Below are positions 1 to 7,709 of a DNA stretch of 29,782 nt, piece after piece. Position 1 is the first letter of the stretch; each line of letters opens with the position of its first letter. The position numbers and the translations under genes are program-made. The notes under the pieces are model-generated. The model ran no database searches, was not told the DNA's origin, and worked only from the letters and a program-made list of their open reading frames with translations. The DNA comes from DATCZB01 sp035513215 (GTDB lineage Bacteria; Pseudomonadota; Gammaproteobacteria; Steroidobacterales; Rariloculaceae), in NCBI GenBank assembly GCA_035513215.1, contig DATKCK010000019.1, positions 1 to 29,782 of the forward strand, read 5' to 3'.

Positions 1-181
1 CTGCCTCGCCAAAGCCGGTGTCGATGACGATCGTGCGCTCGTCGTTCCTCGCCACCCAGACGAAATAATCGAGCGGCATGTCGTGCGTCTCGTGCGGGTC
101 GCCGTCGACGAAATTGCTCCGCGCGTCGCGCTTGAGCTCGGCGTACTTGACGGCGAGGACTTCGTAGCGGTCGGCGGTCAT
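1..181 (-). CDS. MBL-fold hydrolase, N-acyl homoserine lactonase-like (5' part only)
   Basis: Reading leftwards from an ATG at 181-179, the frame is open to the window edge and gives about 60 residues. They include MPLDYFVWVARNDER and TIVIDTGFGEA, the first strands of a metallo-beta-lactamase-fold hydrolase of the type often annotated as N-acyl homoserine lactonase. The metal-binding HxHxDH motif would lie beyond the edge, so catalysis and substrate cannot be judged. The gene is divergent from the antiporter operon and the two share about 100 bases of upstream DNA. The family call rests only on the N-terminus; another MBL-fold lactonase or hydrolase is possible. Confidence 0.7.
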   Translation of the reverse strand, partial: MTADRYEVLAVKYAELKRDARSNFVDGDPHETHDMPLDYFVWVARNDERTIVIDTGFGEA

Positions 182-233
182 TGCGTTGGGTCCGGCGGCA
201 TCGGTGCGAAGGATAACCTCCTTGCTCGGCCCT

Positions 234-242
234 TGGTATGAT
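234..242 (+). promoter_or_regulatory. Possible extended -10 promoter for the mrp operon
   Basis: TGGTATGAT at 234-242 fits an extended -10 element (TGn followed by TATGAT). It would place a transcript start near 249, about 40 bases before the first antiporter gene. No convincing -35 hexamer is present, which is common for extended -10 promoters. The call is from sequence only. Confidence 0.35.
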
Positions 243-289
243 CCGCTTGCCATGAGCCAAACGCCTCGAGCCGAATCGTGTTCGCCGCC

Positions 290-754
290 ATGAAGCAGTC
301 CGTCCCGCTCGCGATCGCCCTTGCCGTCCTCTGGATCCTGTTATCGGGCCATTTCGACGCGCTGCTGCTCGGTTTTGGCGTCATCTCCGTCGTTTTCGTC
401 AGCTGGCTCGCGGCCCGGATGCACGTCGTCGACGGCGAGAGCTATCCTTTCGGCCTGATCCCGCGCCTGTCCGGCTACTGGCTCTGGCTGCTCGTCGAGA
501 TCGTCAAGTCGAGCTTCGATACGGCCAGACGCGTGCTCGGCCCGGCGGCGGCGGTCAAGCCGGTCGTCTTCGATCTTCCAACGACCCAGCGCACCGATCT
601 CGGCCTCGTCATTCACGCCAACTCGCTGACTCTGACCCCGGGCACGGTCAGCCTCGAGATCGACGACGGCACGATCCGTGTTCACGCGCTGCACCCGGAC
701 GTCGAGCTGGCCACCGCCGAGAGCGGCATGGACGCGCGCGTGCCGGACCGCTAG
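290..754 (+). CDS. mrpE: Na+/H+ antiporter subunit E (MrpE/MnhE family)
   Basis: A small membrane protein of about 154 residues. It begins with two hydrophobic segments (LAIALAVLWILLSG, then LLLGFGVISVVFVSWLAA), followed by a YWLWLLVEIVKSSFDTARRVL segment and a soluble C-terminal domain with TLTPGTVSLEI, the pattern of MnhE/MrpE proteins. In Mrp complexes this subunit helps assemble the antiporter that exchanges Na+ or K+ for H+. It is the first gene of an operon in the order E-F-G. A GTG at 278 in the same frame would add four residues; the ATG at 290 is preferred because the hydrophobic segment follows directly. Neither start has a strong ribosome binding site. Confidence 0.9.
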   Translation: MKQSVPLAIALAVLWILLSGHFDALLLGFGVISVVFVSWLAARMHVVDGESYPFGLIPRLSGYWLWLLVEIVKSSFDTARRVLGPAAAVKPVVFDLPTTQRTDLGLVIHANSLTLTPGTVSLEIDDGTIRVHALHPDVELATAESGMDARVPDR

Positions 755-762
755 GAGATACG

Positions 763-1059
763 GTGCTCACGGGTGCGGCGCTTGCAATTCTGGCGGTCAT
801 GGGCCTCGTGCTCGTGCGCGCCATCGCCGGGCCGACCGTCTACGACCGCGTGCTGGCCGTCAACATGTTTGGCACGAAGACGGTGCTCTTGCTCGCGATC
901 ATGGCTTTCATCAGCGGGCGCCTCGACGTGCTCGACATCGCCATCGCCTACGCGCTGATCAACTTCATCGGGGTCATCGCTGCGCTGCGCTTCTTCGAAT
1001 ACGGCCGCGAGGTAGTGCTTGCGAGCGAGAGCATAGAGGATCCCGAGACCCGTGGTTGA
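763..1059 (+). CDS. mrpF: Na+/H+ antiporter subunit F (MrpF/MnhF family)
   Basis: 98 residues with three hydrophobic helices and the MnhF hallmark: AIAGPTVYDRVLAVN after helix 1, then GTKTVLLLAIMAFISGR and DIAIAYALINFIGVIAALRFFE. The start is GTG at 763, three bases after an AGGAGAT ribosome binding site that overlaps the mrpE stop. This subunit is a small membrane component of the Mrp complex, related to PhaF. The stop codon overlaps the start of the next gene, so translation is probably coupled. Confidence 0.92.
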   Translation: MLTGAALAILAVMGLVLVRAIAGPTVYDRVLAVNMFGTKTVLLLAIMAFISGRLDVLDIAIAYALINFIGVIAALRFFEYGREVVLASESIEDPETRG

Positions 1060-1381
1060 GACGATCGCGCATACGCTCGTATACGCGGGCGCCGCGTTCT
1101 GCCTGATCGGCGCGATCGGCGTATTGCGCTTTCCCGACGTCTACTCGCGCATGCACGCGGCCGGCATCACCGATACGCTCGGCGCGCTGCTCGTGCTCGT
1201 CGGCCTGATGCTGCTCGCAGGCTTCTCGCTCGCGCTCGCGAAGCTCCTGTTCATTCTCGCGTTTCTCTGGATGGCGAGCCCGACGGCCACGCATGCGCTC
1301 GCGAAGGCTGCCCGCCACGGCGGCGTGCATCCGAAACTGCCCGAAGGCTCGCAGGGGGAGGGCGCGTCATCGAGTCGCTGA
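1052..1381 (+). CDS. mrpG: Na+/H+ antiporter subunit G (MrpG/MnhG family)
   Basis: 109 residues with three membrane helices. The MnhG signature is clear: GAIGVLRFPDVYSRMHAAG, then TDTLGALLVLVGLML and a third helix ending WMASPTATHALAKAA. The GTG start at 1052 lies inside the end of mrpF. It is a small structural subunit of the Mrp antiporter, equivalent to MbhC of membrane-bound hydrogenases. The hydrophilic tail after residue 90 (GVHPKLPEGSQGEG) runs into the next gene's first codons, so the two coding regions overlap. Confidence 0.92.
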   Translation: MVETIAHTLVYAGAAFCLIGAIGVLRFPDVYSRMHAAGITDTLGALLVLVGLMLLAGFSLALAKLLFILAFLWMASPTATHALAKAARHGGVHPKLPEGSQGEGASSSR

Positions 1382-1407
1382 TCGACATCGTCCTGCTCGC
1401 CTTTCTC

Positions 1408-1920
1408 GTGATCACGGCCATCACGATCATCCGGCTGCGAGACCTCTTTGCCGTCATCATGCTGTTCGGCCTCTACAGCCTCCTGTCGGCGGCGCTGTTC
1501 GTCGCGCTCAGCGCGCCAGACGTCGCGTTCACGGAGGCCGTCGTCGGCGCCGGAATCTCGACCGTGCTGATGCTCGCAACGCTCGCGCTGACGTCGCGGT
1601 ACGAGAAGCGGCCCGCGCACCGGGCCTGGCTGCCGCTCGCCGTCGTGCTCGTGACCGGTGCCTTCCTGATCTACGGCACGATCGACATCGCGCCTTTCGG
1701 CGCGCCGGACAATCCCGTGCACCAGCACGTCGCGCCGCGCTATCTCGAGCAGTCCGGAGAGGAGATCGGGATTCCGAACGTCGTGACATCCGTGCTCGCG
1801 AGTTACCGCGGTTACGACACGCTGGGCGAGACGGTCGTCGTGTTCACGGCGGGCATAGGCGTGCTCGTTCTGCTCGGCGGCACGGCCAGGCGCCTTAAGC
1901 GCCGGCGCAGGGAGGAATGA
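1408..1920 (+). CDS. MrpA C-terminal-like subunit (DUF4040 plus MbhE-like domain)
   Basis: Membrane protein corresponding to the detached C-terminal part of MrpA, or to MbhD and MbhE fused. The first half has RLRDLFAVIMLFGLYSLLSA and SAPDVAFTEAVVGAGI (DUF4040). The second half has GIPNVVTSVLASYRGYDTLG and GETVVVFTAGIGVLVLLGG. The acidic PDVAFTEA stretch is the segment usually tied to cation handling in this fold. The start is uncertain: GTG at 1408 is the first canonical start codon, but the same frame carries plausible coding sequence (IESLIDIVLLAFL) back to about 1366, behind a GGGGGAG ribosome binding site at 1354-1360. The stop overlaps the next start. Confidence 0.85.
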   Translation: MITAITIIRLRDLFAVIMLFGLYSLLSAALFVALSAPDVAFTEAVVGAGISTVLMLATLALTSRYEKRPAHRAWLPLAVVLVTGAFLIYGTIDIAPFGAPDNPVHQHVAPRYLEQSGEEIGIPNVVTSVLASYRGYDTLGETVVVFTAGIGVLVLLGGTARRLKRRRREE

Positions 1921-2354
1921 TGCAGCACCATCGAATACTGCGTGTCGTCACCAAGTTCTATCTGCCCCTCATTCTGCTGTTCGGGCTCTATGTGCAGTTC
2001 CACGGCGACTACGGGCCGGGCGGCGGCTTCCAGGCCGGCGTCATCGTCGCGGCGGCCATGATTCTCTACACGCTCGTGTTCGGCTTCGAGAACGCGACCC
2101 GTGTCGCTCCGCTCGCGATTCTGCGCGCCTGCTCGGCCGCGGGCGTTCTGATCTACCTCGGCACCGGCGTCGTCAATATGCTGCTCGGCGCCGACTTCCT
2201 CGACTATGGCAGCTTCGTGCCCGATCACCGGTCGCACGGCGAGCACTATGGCATCCTCGCCGTCGAGTTTGGCGTCGGGGTGACGGTCGCGTCCACGCTG
2301 CTGCTGATCTTTTTTGCGTTCGCCGGTCGCAGCGAGACCGAGGATGCGGACTGA
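1917..2354 (+). CDS. mrpB: Na+/H+ antiporter subunit B (MnhB domain)
   Basis: 145 residues with four membrane helices and the diagnostic MnhB motif HGDYGPGGGFQAGVIVAAA near residues 29-47. It also shows a conserved GILAVEFGVGVTVASTLLLIFF helix at the end. It is the MrpB/MbhF subunit of the antiporter membrane module. It begins with two ATG codons (1917 and 1920) after a GGAGG ribosome binding site, and the first overlaps the stop of the preceding gene. The stop overlaps the start of mrpC (TGATG). This tight coupling supports fixed stoichiometry within one complex. Confidence 0.93.
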   Translation: MMQHHRILRVVTKFYLPLILLFGLYVQFHGDYGPGGGFQAGVIVAAAMILYTLVFGFENATRVAPLAILRACSAAGVLIYLGTGVVNMLLGADFLDYGSFVPDHRSHGEHYGILAVEFGVGVTVASTLLLIFFAFAGRSETEDAD

Positions 2355-2707
2355 TGGATCTCCTCGGCCACTACAACTACTGGATCGTGATTTTCCTGAT
2401 GATGGCGGGCCTCTACACGGTGATCAGCCGCGGCAACCTCGTCAAGAAGATCGCCGGCCTCAATATCTTCCAGACGTCCGTCTTCATCATGTTCATCAGC
2501 TTCGGGTACATCAGCGGGGGCGCGGCGCCAATACTCGAAGACGGGGTATCCCTTTACAGCAATCCGCTCCCTCATGTGCTGATCCTGACGGCCATCGTCG
2601 TCGGCGTGGCGACGACGGCGCTCGGGCTTGCGCTCGTCGTGCGCATCCGCGAGGCCTACGGCACCGTCGAGGAGGACGAGATCCACGTCCAGGACGAGGA
2701 TTTCTAG
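2354..2707 (+). CDS. mrpC: Na+/H+ antiporter subunit C (MrpC, NuoK-like)
   Basis: 117 residues with three membrane helices: YWIVIFLMMAGLYTVIS, KIAGLNIFQTSVFIMFISFG and HVLILTAIVVGVATTALGLAL. The middle segment GLNIFQTSVFIMFIS followed by NPLPHVLILTAIVVG is typical of MrpC/MnhC, homologous to NuoK of complex I. It ends in an acidic hydrophilic tail (EEDEIHVQDEDF). The start overlaps the mrpB stop. Thirty A-rich bases separate it from the next gene, the longest gap so far in the operon, with no obvious Shine-Dalgarno sequence there. Confidence 0.93.
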   Translation: MDLLGHYNYWIVIFLMMAGLYTVISRGNLVKKIAGLNIFQTSVFIMFISFGYISGGAAPILEDGVSLYSNPLPHVLILTAIVVGVATTALGLALVVRIREAYGTVEEDEIHVQDEDF

Positions 2708-2737
2708 CCGGGCCGGGCCTAAAAAGAAAAACCATCG

Positions 2738-4213
2738 ATGGAACAACTGCCGGCGTTACTGATCGTCATCCCGCTGCTCGCGGCGCCGCTGGTAGCGCTG
2801 CTCCCGGGCGGACGGCTACCGTGGTTGCTCGCGACGGCCGTGTCGTGGACCGTGCTCGCGGTTGCGGCCCTCGTGCTCGCTCGCGTGCTCGCCGAGGGTG
2901 CGATCAGCTACACGATGGGCGGCTGGGAGCCGCCCTGGGGCATCGAGCTTCGGATCGACGCGCTCAACGCGCTGATCGTGCTGATCGTCTGCGGCATCGG
3001 CGCCGTCGTCACGCCGTTCGCCGGACGCAGCGTGACCCAGGAAGTCGGCGCGCCGCGCGAGGCGCTCTTCTATTGCCTGTTCCTGCTGATTTATACGGGC
3101 CTGCTCGGCATCGCGGTCACGGGCGACATCTTCAACATGTTCGTCTTCCTCGAGATCTCATCGTTGTCGAGCTATGCGCTGATCGCGCTCGGCCGGGACC
3201 GTCGCGCGCTGACGGCCGCGTACCAGTACCTGATCATGGGCACGATCGGCGCAACCTTTTTCCTGATCGGCGTGGGGCTCCTCTACTCGCTGACGGGCAC
3301 GCTCAATATCGCCGATCTGGCCGCGCGCCTGCCGGCGGTCGGCGCCACGCGCACGGCGCAGACGGCGTTTGCCTTCATCGTCGCCGGCGTCGGGCTGAAG
3401 CTCGCGCTGTTCCCGGTGCACCTGTGGCTGCCCAATGCCTACACGTACGCCCCGTCGGCCGTCAGCGCCTTCATCGCCGCCACGGCGACGAAGGTTGCGG
3501 TCTACGTGCTGCTGCGTGTTCTGTTCACCGTCTTCGGAGCCGACTACAGCTTCGGCGCCATGCCGCTGACGCCGATCCTGATGACGCTCGCGATCGTCGG
3601 CATCGTCGCGACCTCGCTGATGGCGCTCAGCCAGCGCGATGCCAAGCGCCTGCTCGCCTACTCGAGCGTCGCGCAGATCGGGTATATGGTCGTCGGCCTC
3701 TCGCTTGCGACGACGGCGGGGCTCACGGCCTCGATCACGCACGTGTTCAACCATGCCCTGATGAAAGGCGCGCTGTTCCTTGCGCTCGGCGCCGTCGCCT
3801 ACCGCGTCGGGTCGACACGCATCCAGGCGCTCGAAGGCCTCGGTCGCGCGATGCCGTGGACGATGTCGGCCTTCACGCTCGGGGGCTTGAGCCTCATCGG
3901 CGTGCCGCTGACGGCGGGATTCATCAGCAAGTGGTACCTCGTCATCGCCGCGCTCGAGCAGGGCTGGTGGTGGCTCGCCGCGATCGTGCTTGCGACCTCG
4001 CTGATCGCCGTCATGTACGTCTGGAAGATCGTCGAGGCGGCCTGGTTCCGGGAGCTGCCGCCCGCACACGCCGACGTGCGTGAAGCGCCGCTCGCGCTGC
4101 TCGTCCCCGTCTGGGTCCTGACGGCGGCGAATCTCTGGTTCGGCATCGACACGCGGCTTTCGGCCGGCATTGCCGCGCGCGCCGCCGAGATGCTGCTCGG
4201 AGCCGGGCCGTGA
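2738..4213 (+). CDS. mrpD: Na+/H+ antiporter subunit D (MrpD, proton-channel subunit 1)
   Basis: 491 residues, the usual MrpD length, with about 14 membrane helices and the Proton_antipo_M fold shared with NuoL/M/N. The conserved charged residues of the proton path are visible: Glu139 in NMFVFLEISSLSSYALI, Lys221 in GVGLKLALFPVHLWLP and Lys252 in ATATKVAVYVLLR. They align with the helix-5 glutamate and helix-7 lysine known to be essential in studied MrpD proteins. It is the first of three antiporter-like subunits in this operon. The next gene's GTG overlaps the stop. Confidence 0.93.
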   Translation: MEQLPALLIVIPLLAAPLVALLPGGRLPWLLATAVSWTVLAVAALVLARVLAEGAISYTMGGWEPPWGIELRIDALNALIVLIVCGIGAVVTPFAGRSVTQEVGAPREALFYCLFLLIYTGLLGIAVTGDIFNMFVFLEISSLSSYALIALGRDRRALTAAYQYLIMGTIGATFFLIGVGLLYSLTGTLNIADLAARLPAVGATRTAQTAFAFIVAGVGLKLALFPVHLWLPNAYTYAPSAVSAFIAATATKVAVYVLLRVLFTVFGADYSFGAMPLTPILMTLAIVGIVATSLMALSQRDAKRLLAYSSVAQIGYMVVGLSLATTAGLTASITHVFNHALMKGALFLALGAVAYRVGSTRIQALEGLGRAMPWTMSAFTLGGLSLIGVPLTAGFISKWYLVIAALEQGWWWLAAIVLATSLIAVMYVWKIVEAAWFRELPPAHADVREAPLALLVPVWVLTAANLWFGIDTRLSAGIAARAAEMLLGAGP

Positions 4214-5661
4214 GTCCTGAGATGGCGCTGCCGCTCGCGCTCGCCGTGCCCACGATCGGCGCCGTGCTCGTCGCACTCGCGGGACGCTGGCCCAATCTGC
4301 GCGAGGCCGTGACGCTGGTGACGGGGCTTTGCCTCCTCGGCGTCGTCGCCACGCTGGCCGGGCCCGTGCTCGGCGGCGCGCGGCCCACCGTCGTGCTCGT
4401 CGAGACGCTGCCGGGCCTGCCGATCGCGCTGTCGGTCGAGCCGCTCGGGCTCCTGTTCGCGCTGATCGCTGCATTCCTGTGGATTGTCACGTCGGTCTAT
4501 TCGATCGGCTACATGCGCGGGCACCATGAGAAGAACCAGACGCGCTTCTTCGCAGCGTTCGCCGTCGCGATAGCGAGCACGATGGGCGTCGCGTTCGCCG
4601 ATAACATGTTCACGCTGTTCCTGTTCTACGAGGCGCTGACCGTCTCGACCTATCCGCTCGTCACGCATGCGGGCACCGAGGAGGCCAAGCGCGGCGGCCG
4701 CATCTATCTCGGAATTCTGATCTCGACCTCGATTCTGTTTCAGCTGCTTGCGATGGCCTGGACGTACTCGACGACGGGGTCGCTCGATTTCACCGAGGGC
4801 GGCGTGTTCGCCGACGGGACGCCGGCCTGGCTCATCGGCGTGCTCTATGCGCTTTTCGTCTTCGGCATCGGCAAGGCCGCGCTGATGCCGTTCCATCGCT
4901 GGCTGCCGGCCGCCATGGTCGCGCCGACGCCCGTAAGTGCGCTCTTGCATGCCGTCGCGGTCGTCAAGGCCGGCGTTTTCACTGTGCTCAAGGTCACGGT
5001 CTATCTCTTCGGGCTCGACACGATCACGGCGGCGGCCGCGAACGAGTGGCTGCTCTGGGTCGCGGCCGCGACGATCCTGCTCGCCTCGCTCGTCGCGATG
5101 ACGAAGGACAACTTGAAGGCCAGGCTCGCCTATTCGACCGTCAGCCAGCTCGGCTACATCGTGCTCGGCGCGCTGCTCGCGACCGAGCTCGGCGTGATCG
5201 GCGCGAGCATGCATATCGCGACGCACGCTTTCGGCAAGATCACGCTGTTCTTCGCGGCCGGCGCCATCATCGTCGCGGCGCACAAGACCGAGGTCAGTCA
5301 GCTCGACGGGCTCGGGCGCCGGATGCCGTTCACGTTCGCGGCATTCACGATCGGCGCGCTCAGCATCATCGGCCTGCCGCCGTTCGCGGGGCTCTGGAGC
5401 AAGTGGTATCTCGCGCTCGCGACGATCGAGACGAGCCGGTTCGTGCTGCTCGGCGTATTGCTGCTCAGCTCGCTGCTCAATATCGCGTACCTGCTCGTGA
5501 TCCCGATGCGCGCATTTTTCGCTGGCCGGGCCGACGGCGGCGGGATCCGGGAGGCGCCGAAAGCTTGCCTGATCGCGATGGGTGTCACGAGCGTGGCCTG
5601 CGTCGCGCTGTTTTTCTACCCTGACTTTCTGTATCGGCTCGCCACGGCCATCGTCGGGTGA
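4210..5661 (+). CDS. Second MrpD-like antiporter subunit (Proton_antipo_M)
   Basis: 483 residues with the same 14-helix fold as MrpD but clearly divergent from it. The channel residues are kept: Glu141 in LFLFYEALTVSTYPLVTHAG, Lys222 in FGIGKAALMPFHRWLPAAM and Lys253 in AVAVVKAGVFTVLK. The N-terminal part has VTSVYSIGYMRGHHEKNQTR, a stretch typical of NuoL/MrpA-like members. It could functionally replace the absent N-terminal half of MrpA; this is inference. The GTG start at 4210 overlaps the mrpD stop by four bases. Confidence 0.9.
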   Translation: MSPEMALPLALAVPTIGAVLVALAGRWPNLREAVTLVTGLCLLGVVATLAGPVLGGARPTVVLVETLPGLPIALSVEPLGLLFALIAAFLWIVTSVYSIGYMRGHHEKNQTRFFAAFAVAIASTMGVAFADNMFTLFLFYEALTVSTYPLVTHAGTEEAKRGGRIYLGILISTSILFQLLAMAWTYSTTGSLDFTEGGVFADGTPAWLIGVLYALFVFGIGKAALMPFHRWLPAAMVAPTPVSALLHAVAVVKAGVFTVLKVTVYLFGLDTITAAAANEWLLWVAAATILLASLVAMTKDNLKARLAYSTVSQLGYIVLGALLATELGVIGASMHIATHAFGKITLFFAAGAIIVAAHKTEVSQLDGLGRRMPFTFAAFTIGALSIIGLPPFAGLWSKWYLALATIETSRFVLLGVLLLSSLLNIAYLLVIPMRAFFAGRADGGGIREAPKACLIAMGVTSVACVALFFYPDFLYRLATAIVG

Positions 5662-5688
5662 GGGCGTATTCGATGGAGCACGAGAGAC

Positions 5689-5937
5689 ATGGTTAGCGAG
5701 AATCCCGGCTGGGCCGATAGGCCCACTACGCGCCGTCTGATCCGCCGCATTCTGTACGCAGCCTGCGCGCTGCTCGTCGCCGCCGACTTCGTCGTGTCGC
5801 GGCATATTTACACCGCCGTCGAGCGCGTGCCGGCGTTCTATGCGCTTTACGGCTTCGTTGCGCTCGTCGGCGTCGTGCTCGCGGCCAAGGGCCTTCGCCT
5901 CCTCGTCAAGCGCGATGAGGAGTACTACGACCGATGA
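5689..5937 (+). CDS. Small two-helix membrane protein within the antiporter operon
   Basis: 82 residues. An N-terminal hydrophilic stretch (about 20 residues) is followed by two hydrophobic segments, ILYAACALLVAADFVVS and FYALYGFVALVGVVLAAKGL, and a charged tail KRDEEYYDR. I do not assign it to a named family. It lies 27 bases after the second D-like gene and its stop overlaps the start of the third, so it is co-translated with them. The position suggests an accessory subunit that packs between the large subunits. Confidence 0.75.
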   Translation: MVSENPGWADRPTTRRLIRRILYAACALLVAADFVVSRHIYTAVERVPAFYALYGFVALVGVVLAAKGLRLLVKRDEEYYDR

Positions 5938-7625
5938 TGTCGTTCCATCCGTTCCTGCCGTTCGCCGTCGCGGCCCTGCTCGCGCTCGTGACGCGCGGGT
6001 GGCTCCGCGGCGCGATCCTGCTCGCGGCCCCGGTCGTCGGGCTCTGGCATCTCGTCGGCGTCGAAGTAGGCACTTCGGCGAGCTGGCAGATCATGAGCCT
6101 CGAGCTCATGCCTTACCGCGTCGACGAGCTGAGCCTCCTGTTCGGCTATCTCTTTCATATCGGCGCCTTCATGGCCGTGCTTTTTGCGCTGCACGTGCGC
6201 GACACGCTGCAGCAGTCGATGGGGATTCTTTATGCCGGCAGCGCCGTCGGCGCCGTCTTCGCCGGCGATCTCGTGACGCTCTTCGTGTTCTGGGAGATTC
6301 TCGGCTTGAGCTCGGCGTTCCTCGTTTGGGCCGCGCGTGACGAGCGCTCGATCGCGGCCGGGATCCGGTATCTGATCTATCAGGTCGCCTCGGGCGTGCT
6401 GCTGATGGCGGGGCTGATCTGGTACGGCGCCGTGACGGGCGGCTTCGCATTCACCGAGATCGGCGCCGGCACGCCGGCGGGCATCTTGATTCTGCTCGCC
6501 TTCGGCATCAAGGCCGGCTTCCCGCTCGTGCACAACTGGATCACGGACGCGTATCCGGCGTCGACGCCGACCGGCACCGTGTTTCTCTGCGTGTTCACGA
6601 CCAAGGTCGCCGTCTATGCGCTCGCGCGCGGCTTCCCCGGCGTCGAGGCGCTGATCTATGTGGGGGCCTTCATGGCCTGCTATCCGATTTTCTTCGCGGT
6701 CATTGAAAACGACCTGCGTCGCGTGCTCGGCTACTCGATGATCAACCAGCTCGGCTTCATGGTCTGCGGGATCGGTATCGGCAGCTCCCTGGCGCTGAAC
6801 GGCGCCGTCGCACACGCGTTCAACGACGTCTTCTTCAAGGGGCTCTTGTTCATGGCGATGGGCGCCGTGCTCTACGTCACGGGCCGGACCAAGGCATCGG
6901 ACCTCGGCGGGCTTTATCGCAAGATGCCGATCACGGCGACGCTCTGCATCATCGGCGCGATTACGATCTCGGCCTTTCCGCTCACGAGCGCCTTCGTCAG
7001 CAAGTCGATGGTCATGTCGGCGCTGCTCGACGAAGGCCGCTGGGCCGTCTGGCTCGCGATGCTGTTCGCTTCGGCCGGCGTGCTCGAGCATGCCGGCATC
7101 AAGATTCCGTACTTCGCGTTCTTTGCGCACGACGCGAAGCTCGAGGCGAAGGAGCCGCCCGTCAACATGCTGCTCGCGATGACGCTCGCGGCCGTCGTCT
7201 GCGTTGGCGTCGGCGTGTTCCCGTCCTTGCTCTACGACATCCTGCCGTATGACGCCGAGTACGACCCGTACGATCTGACGCACGTCCTGACGCAATTGCA
7301 GCTGCTCGCGTTCGCGATCCTCGGCGTCGTCTTCCTGCACATGAGCGGGCGCTATCCGGCCGAGATTCCGGCCGTCAATCTCGATATCGAGTGGCTCTGG
7401 CGCAAGGCGCTGCCCTCGACGGCGCGGTTGGTCCGTCGCGCTGGCGCAGACCTTGCTGGCGGACTGAAGGACACCTTCGGCGCAGCGCGTCGCGGAGGGC
7501 TGGTCTTCGCCGGCGAGCGCGGCCTGAAGTTGGCGCTCGCGCGCAACTGGCCGACGGGCAGCATGGTGCTCTGGGTTGGTGTGTTCCTCGCGCTGATGCT
7601 GCTGGCGGGGGTGCTCGGCACCTGA
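5934..7625 (+). CDS. Third MrpD-like antiporter subunit (Proton_antipo_M) with C-terminal extension
   Basis: 563 residues, longer than MrpD. The core is the Proton_antipo_M fold with channel residues Glu121 (TLFVFWEILGLSSAFLVW), Lys193 (FGIKAGFPLVHNWITDAYP) and Lys224 (TTKVAVYALARG). After the core, from about residue 460, there is a positively charged stretch (RKALPSTARLVRRAG) and a final helix (GSMVLWVGVFLALMLLAGVL). The extension recalls the lateral helix and anchor of NuoL/MrpA-type subunits, so this gene may be the structural stand-in for MrpA; that is inference. It is the last gene of the operon. Confidence 0.9.
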   Translation: MMSFHPFLPFAVAALLALVTRGWLRGAILLAAPVVGLWHLVGVEVGTSASWQIMSLELMPYRVDELSLLFGYLFHIGAFMAVLFALHVRDTLQQSMGILYAGSAVGAVFAGDLVTLFVFWEILGLSSAFLVWAARDERSIAAGIRYLIYQVASGVLLMAGLIWYGAVTGGFAFTEIGAGTPAGILILLAFGIKAGFPLVHNWITDAYPASTPTGTVFLCVFTTKVAVYALARGFPGVEALIYVGAFMACYPIFFAVIENDLRRVLGYSMINQLGFMVCGIGIGSSLALNGAVAHAFNDVFFKGLLFMAMGAVLYVTGRTKASDLGGLYRKMPITATLCIIGAITISAFPLTSAFVSKSMVMSALLDEGRWAVWLAMLFASAGVLEHAGIKIPYFAFFAHDAKLEAKEPPVNMLLAMTLAAVVCVGVGVFPSLLYDILPYDAEYDPYDLTHVLTQLQLLAFAILGVVFLHMSGRYPAEIPAVNLDIEWLWRKALPSTARLVRRAGADLAGGLKDTFGAARRGGLVFAGERGLKLALARNWPTGSMVLWVGVFLALMLLAGVLGT

Positions 7626-7651
7626 CGGCAGCACCGTCGACGCTTTCGAGT

Positions 7652-7680
7652 GTGACTAGCCACTGACATGCGGCTACACT
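7652..7680 (+). promoter_or_regulatory. Predicted sigma-70-type promoter for the exported lectin/haem-protein pair
   Basis: GTGACT at 7652-7657 (four of six matches to TTGACA) and TACACT at 7675-7680 (four of six to TATAAT) are 17 bases apart. The predicted start near 7687 leaves a short leader containing the AAGGGGGAT ribosome binding site before the ATG at 7710. This would separate the downstream pair from the antiporter operon. Confidence 0.4.
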
Positions 7681-7709
7681 TCGTGAGCATCATTCAGAAG
7701 GGGGATCCA

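Noticed and set aside
199..223. Short minus-strand frame MPPDPTQ with a good AGGAGG ahead, ending at the MBL-fold start
   Set aside because: The spacing from AGGAGG to its ATG is about 15 bases and it overlaps the start of the real gene; too weak to call a leader peptide.
1071..1082. ATACG, CT, CGTAT, a partial look-alike of the hip operators
   Set aside because: Shorter than the hip sites, lies inside mrpG coding sequence and has no partner site at 27 bp.
2314..7634. Several long frames (400-670 codons) opposite or shifted to the antiporter genes
   Set aside because: They overlap genes with clear family motifs and have low-complexity Arg-rich composition.
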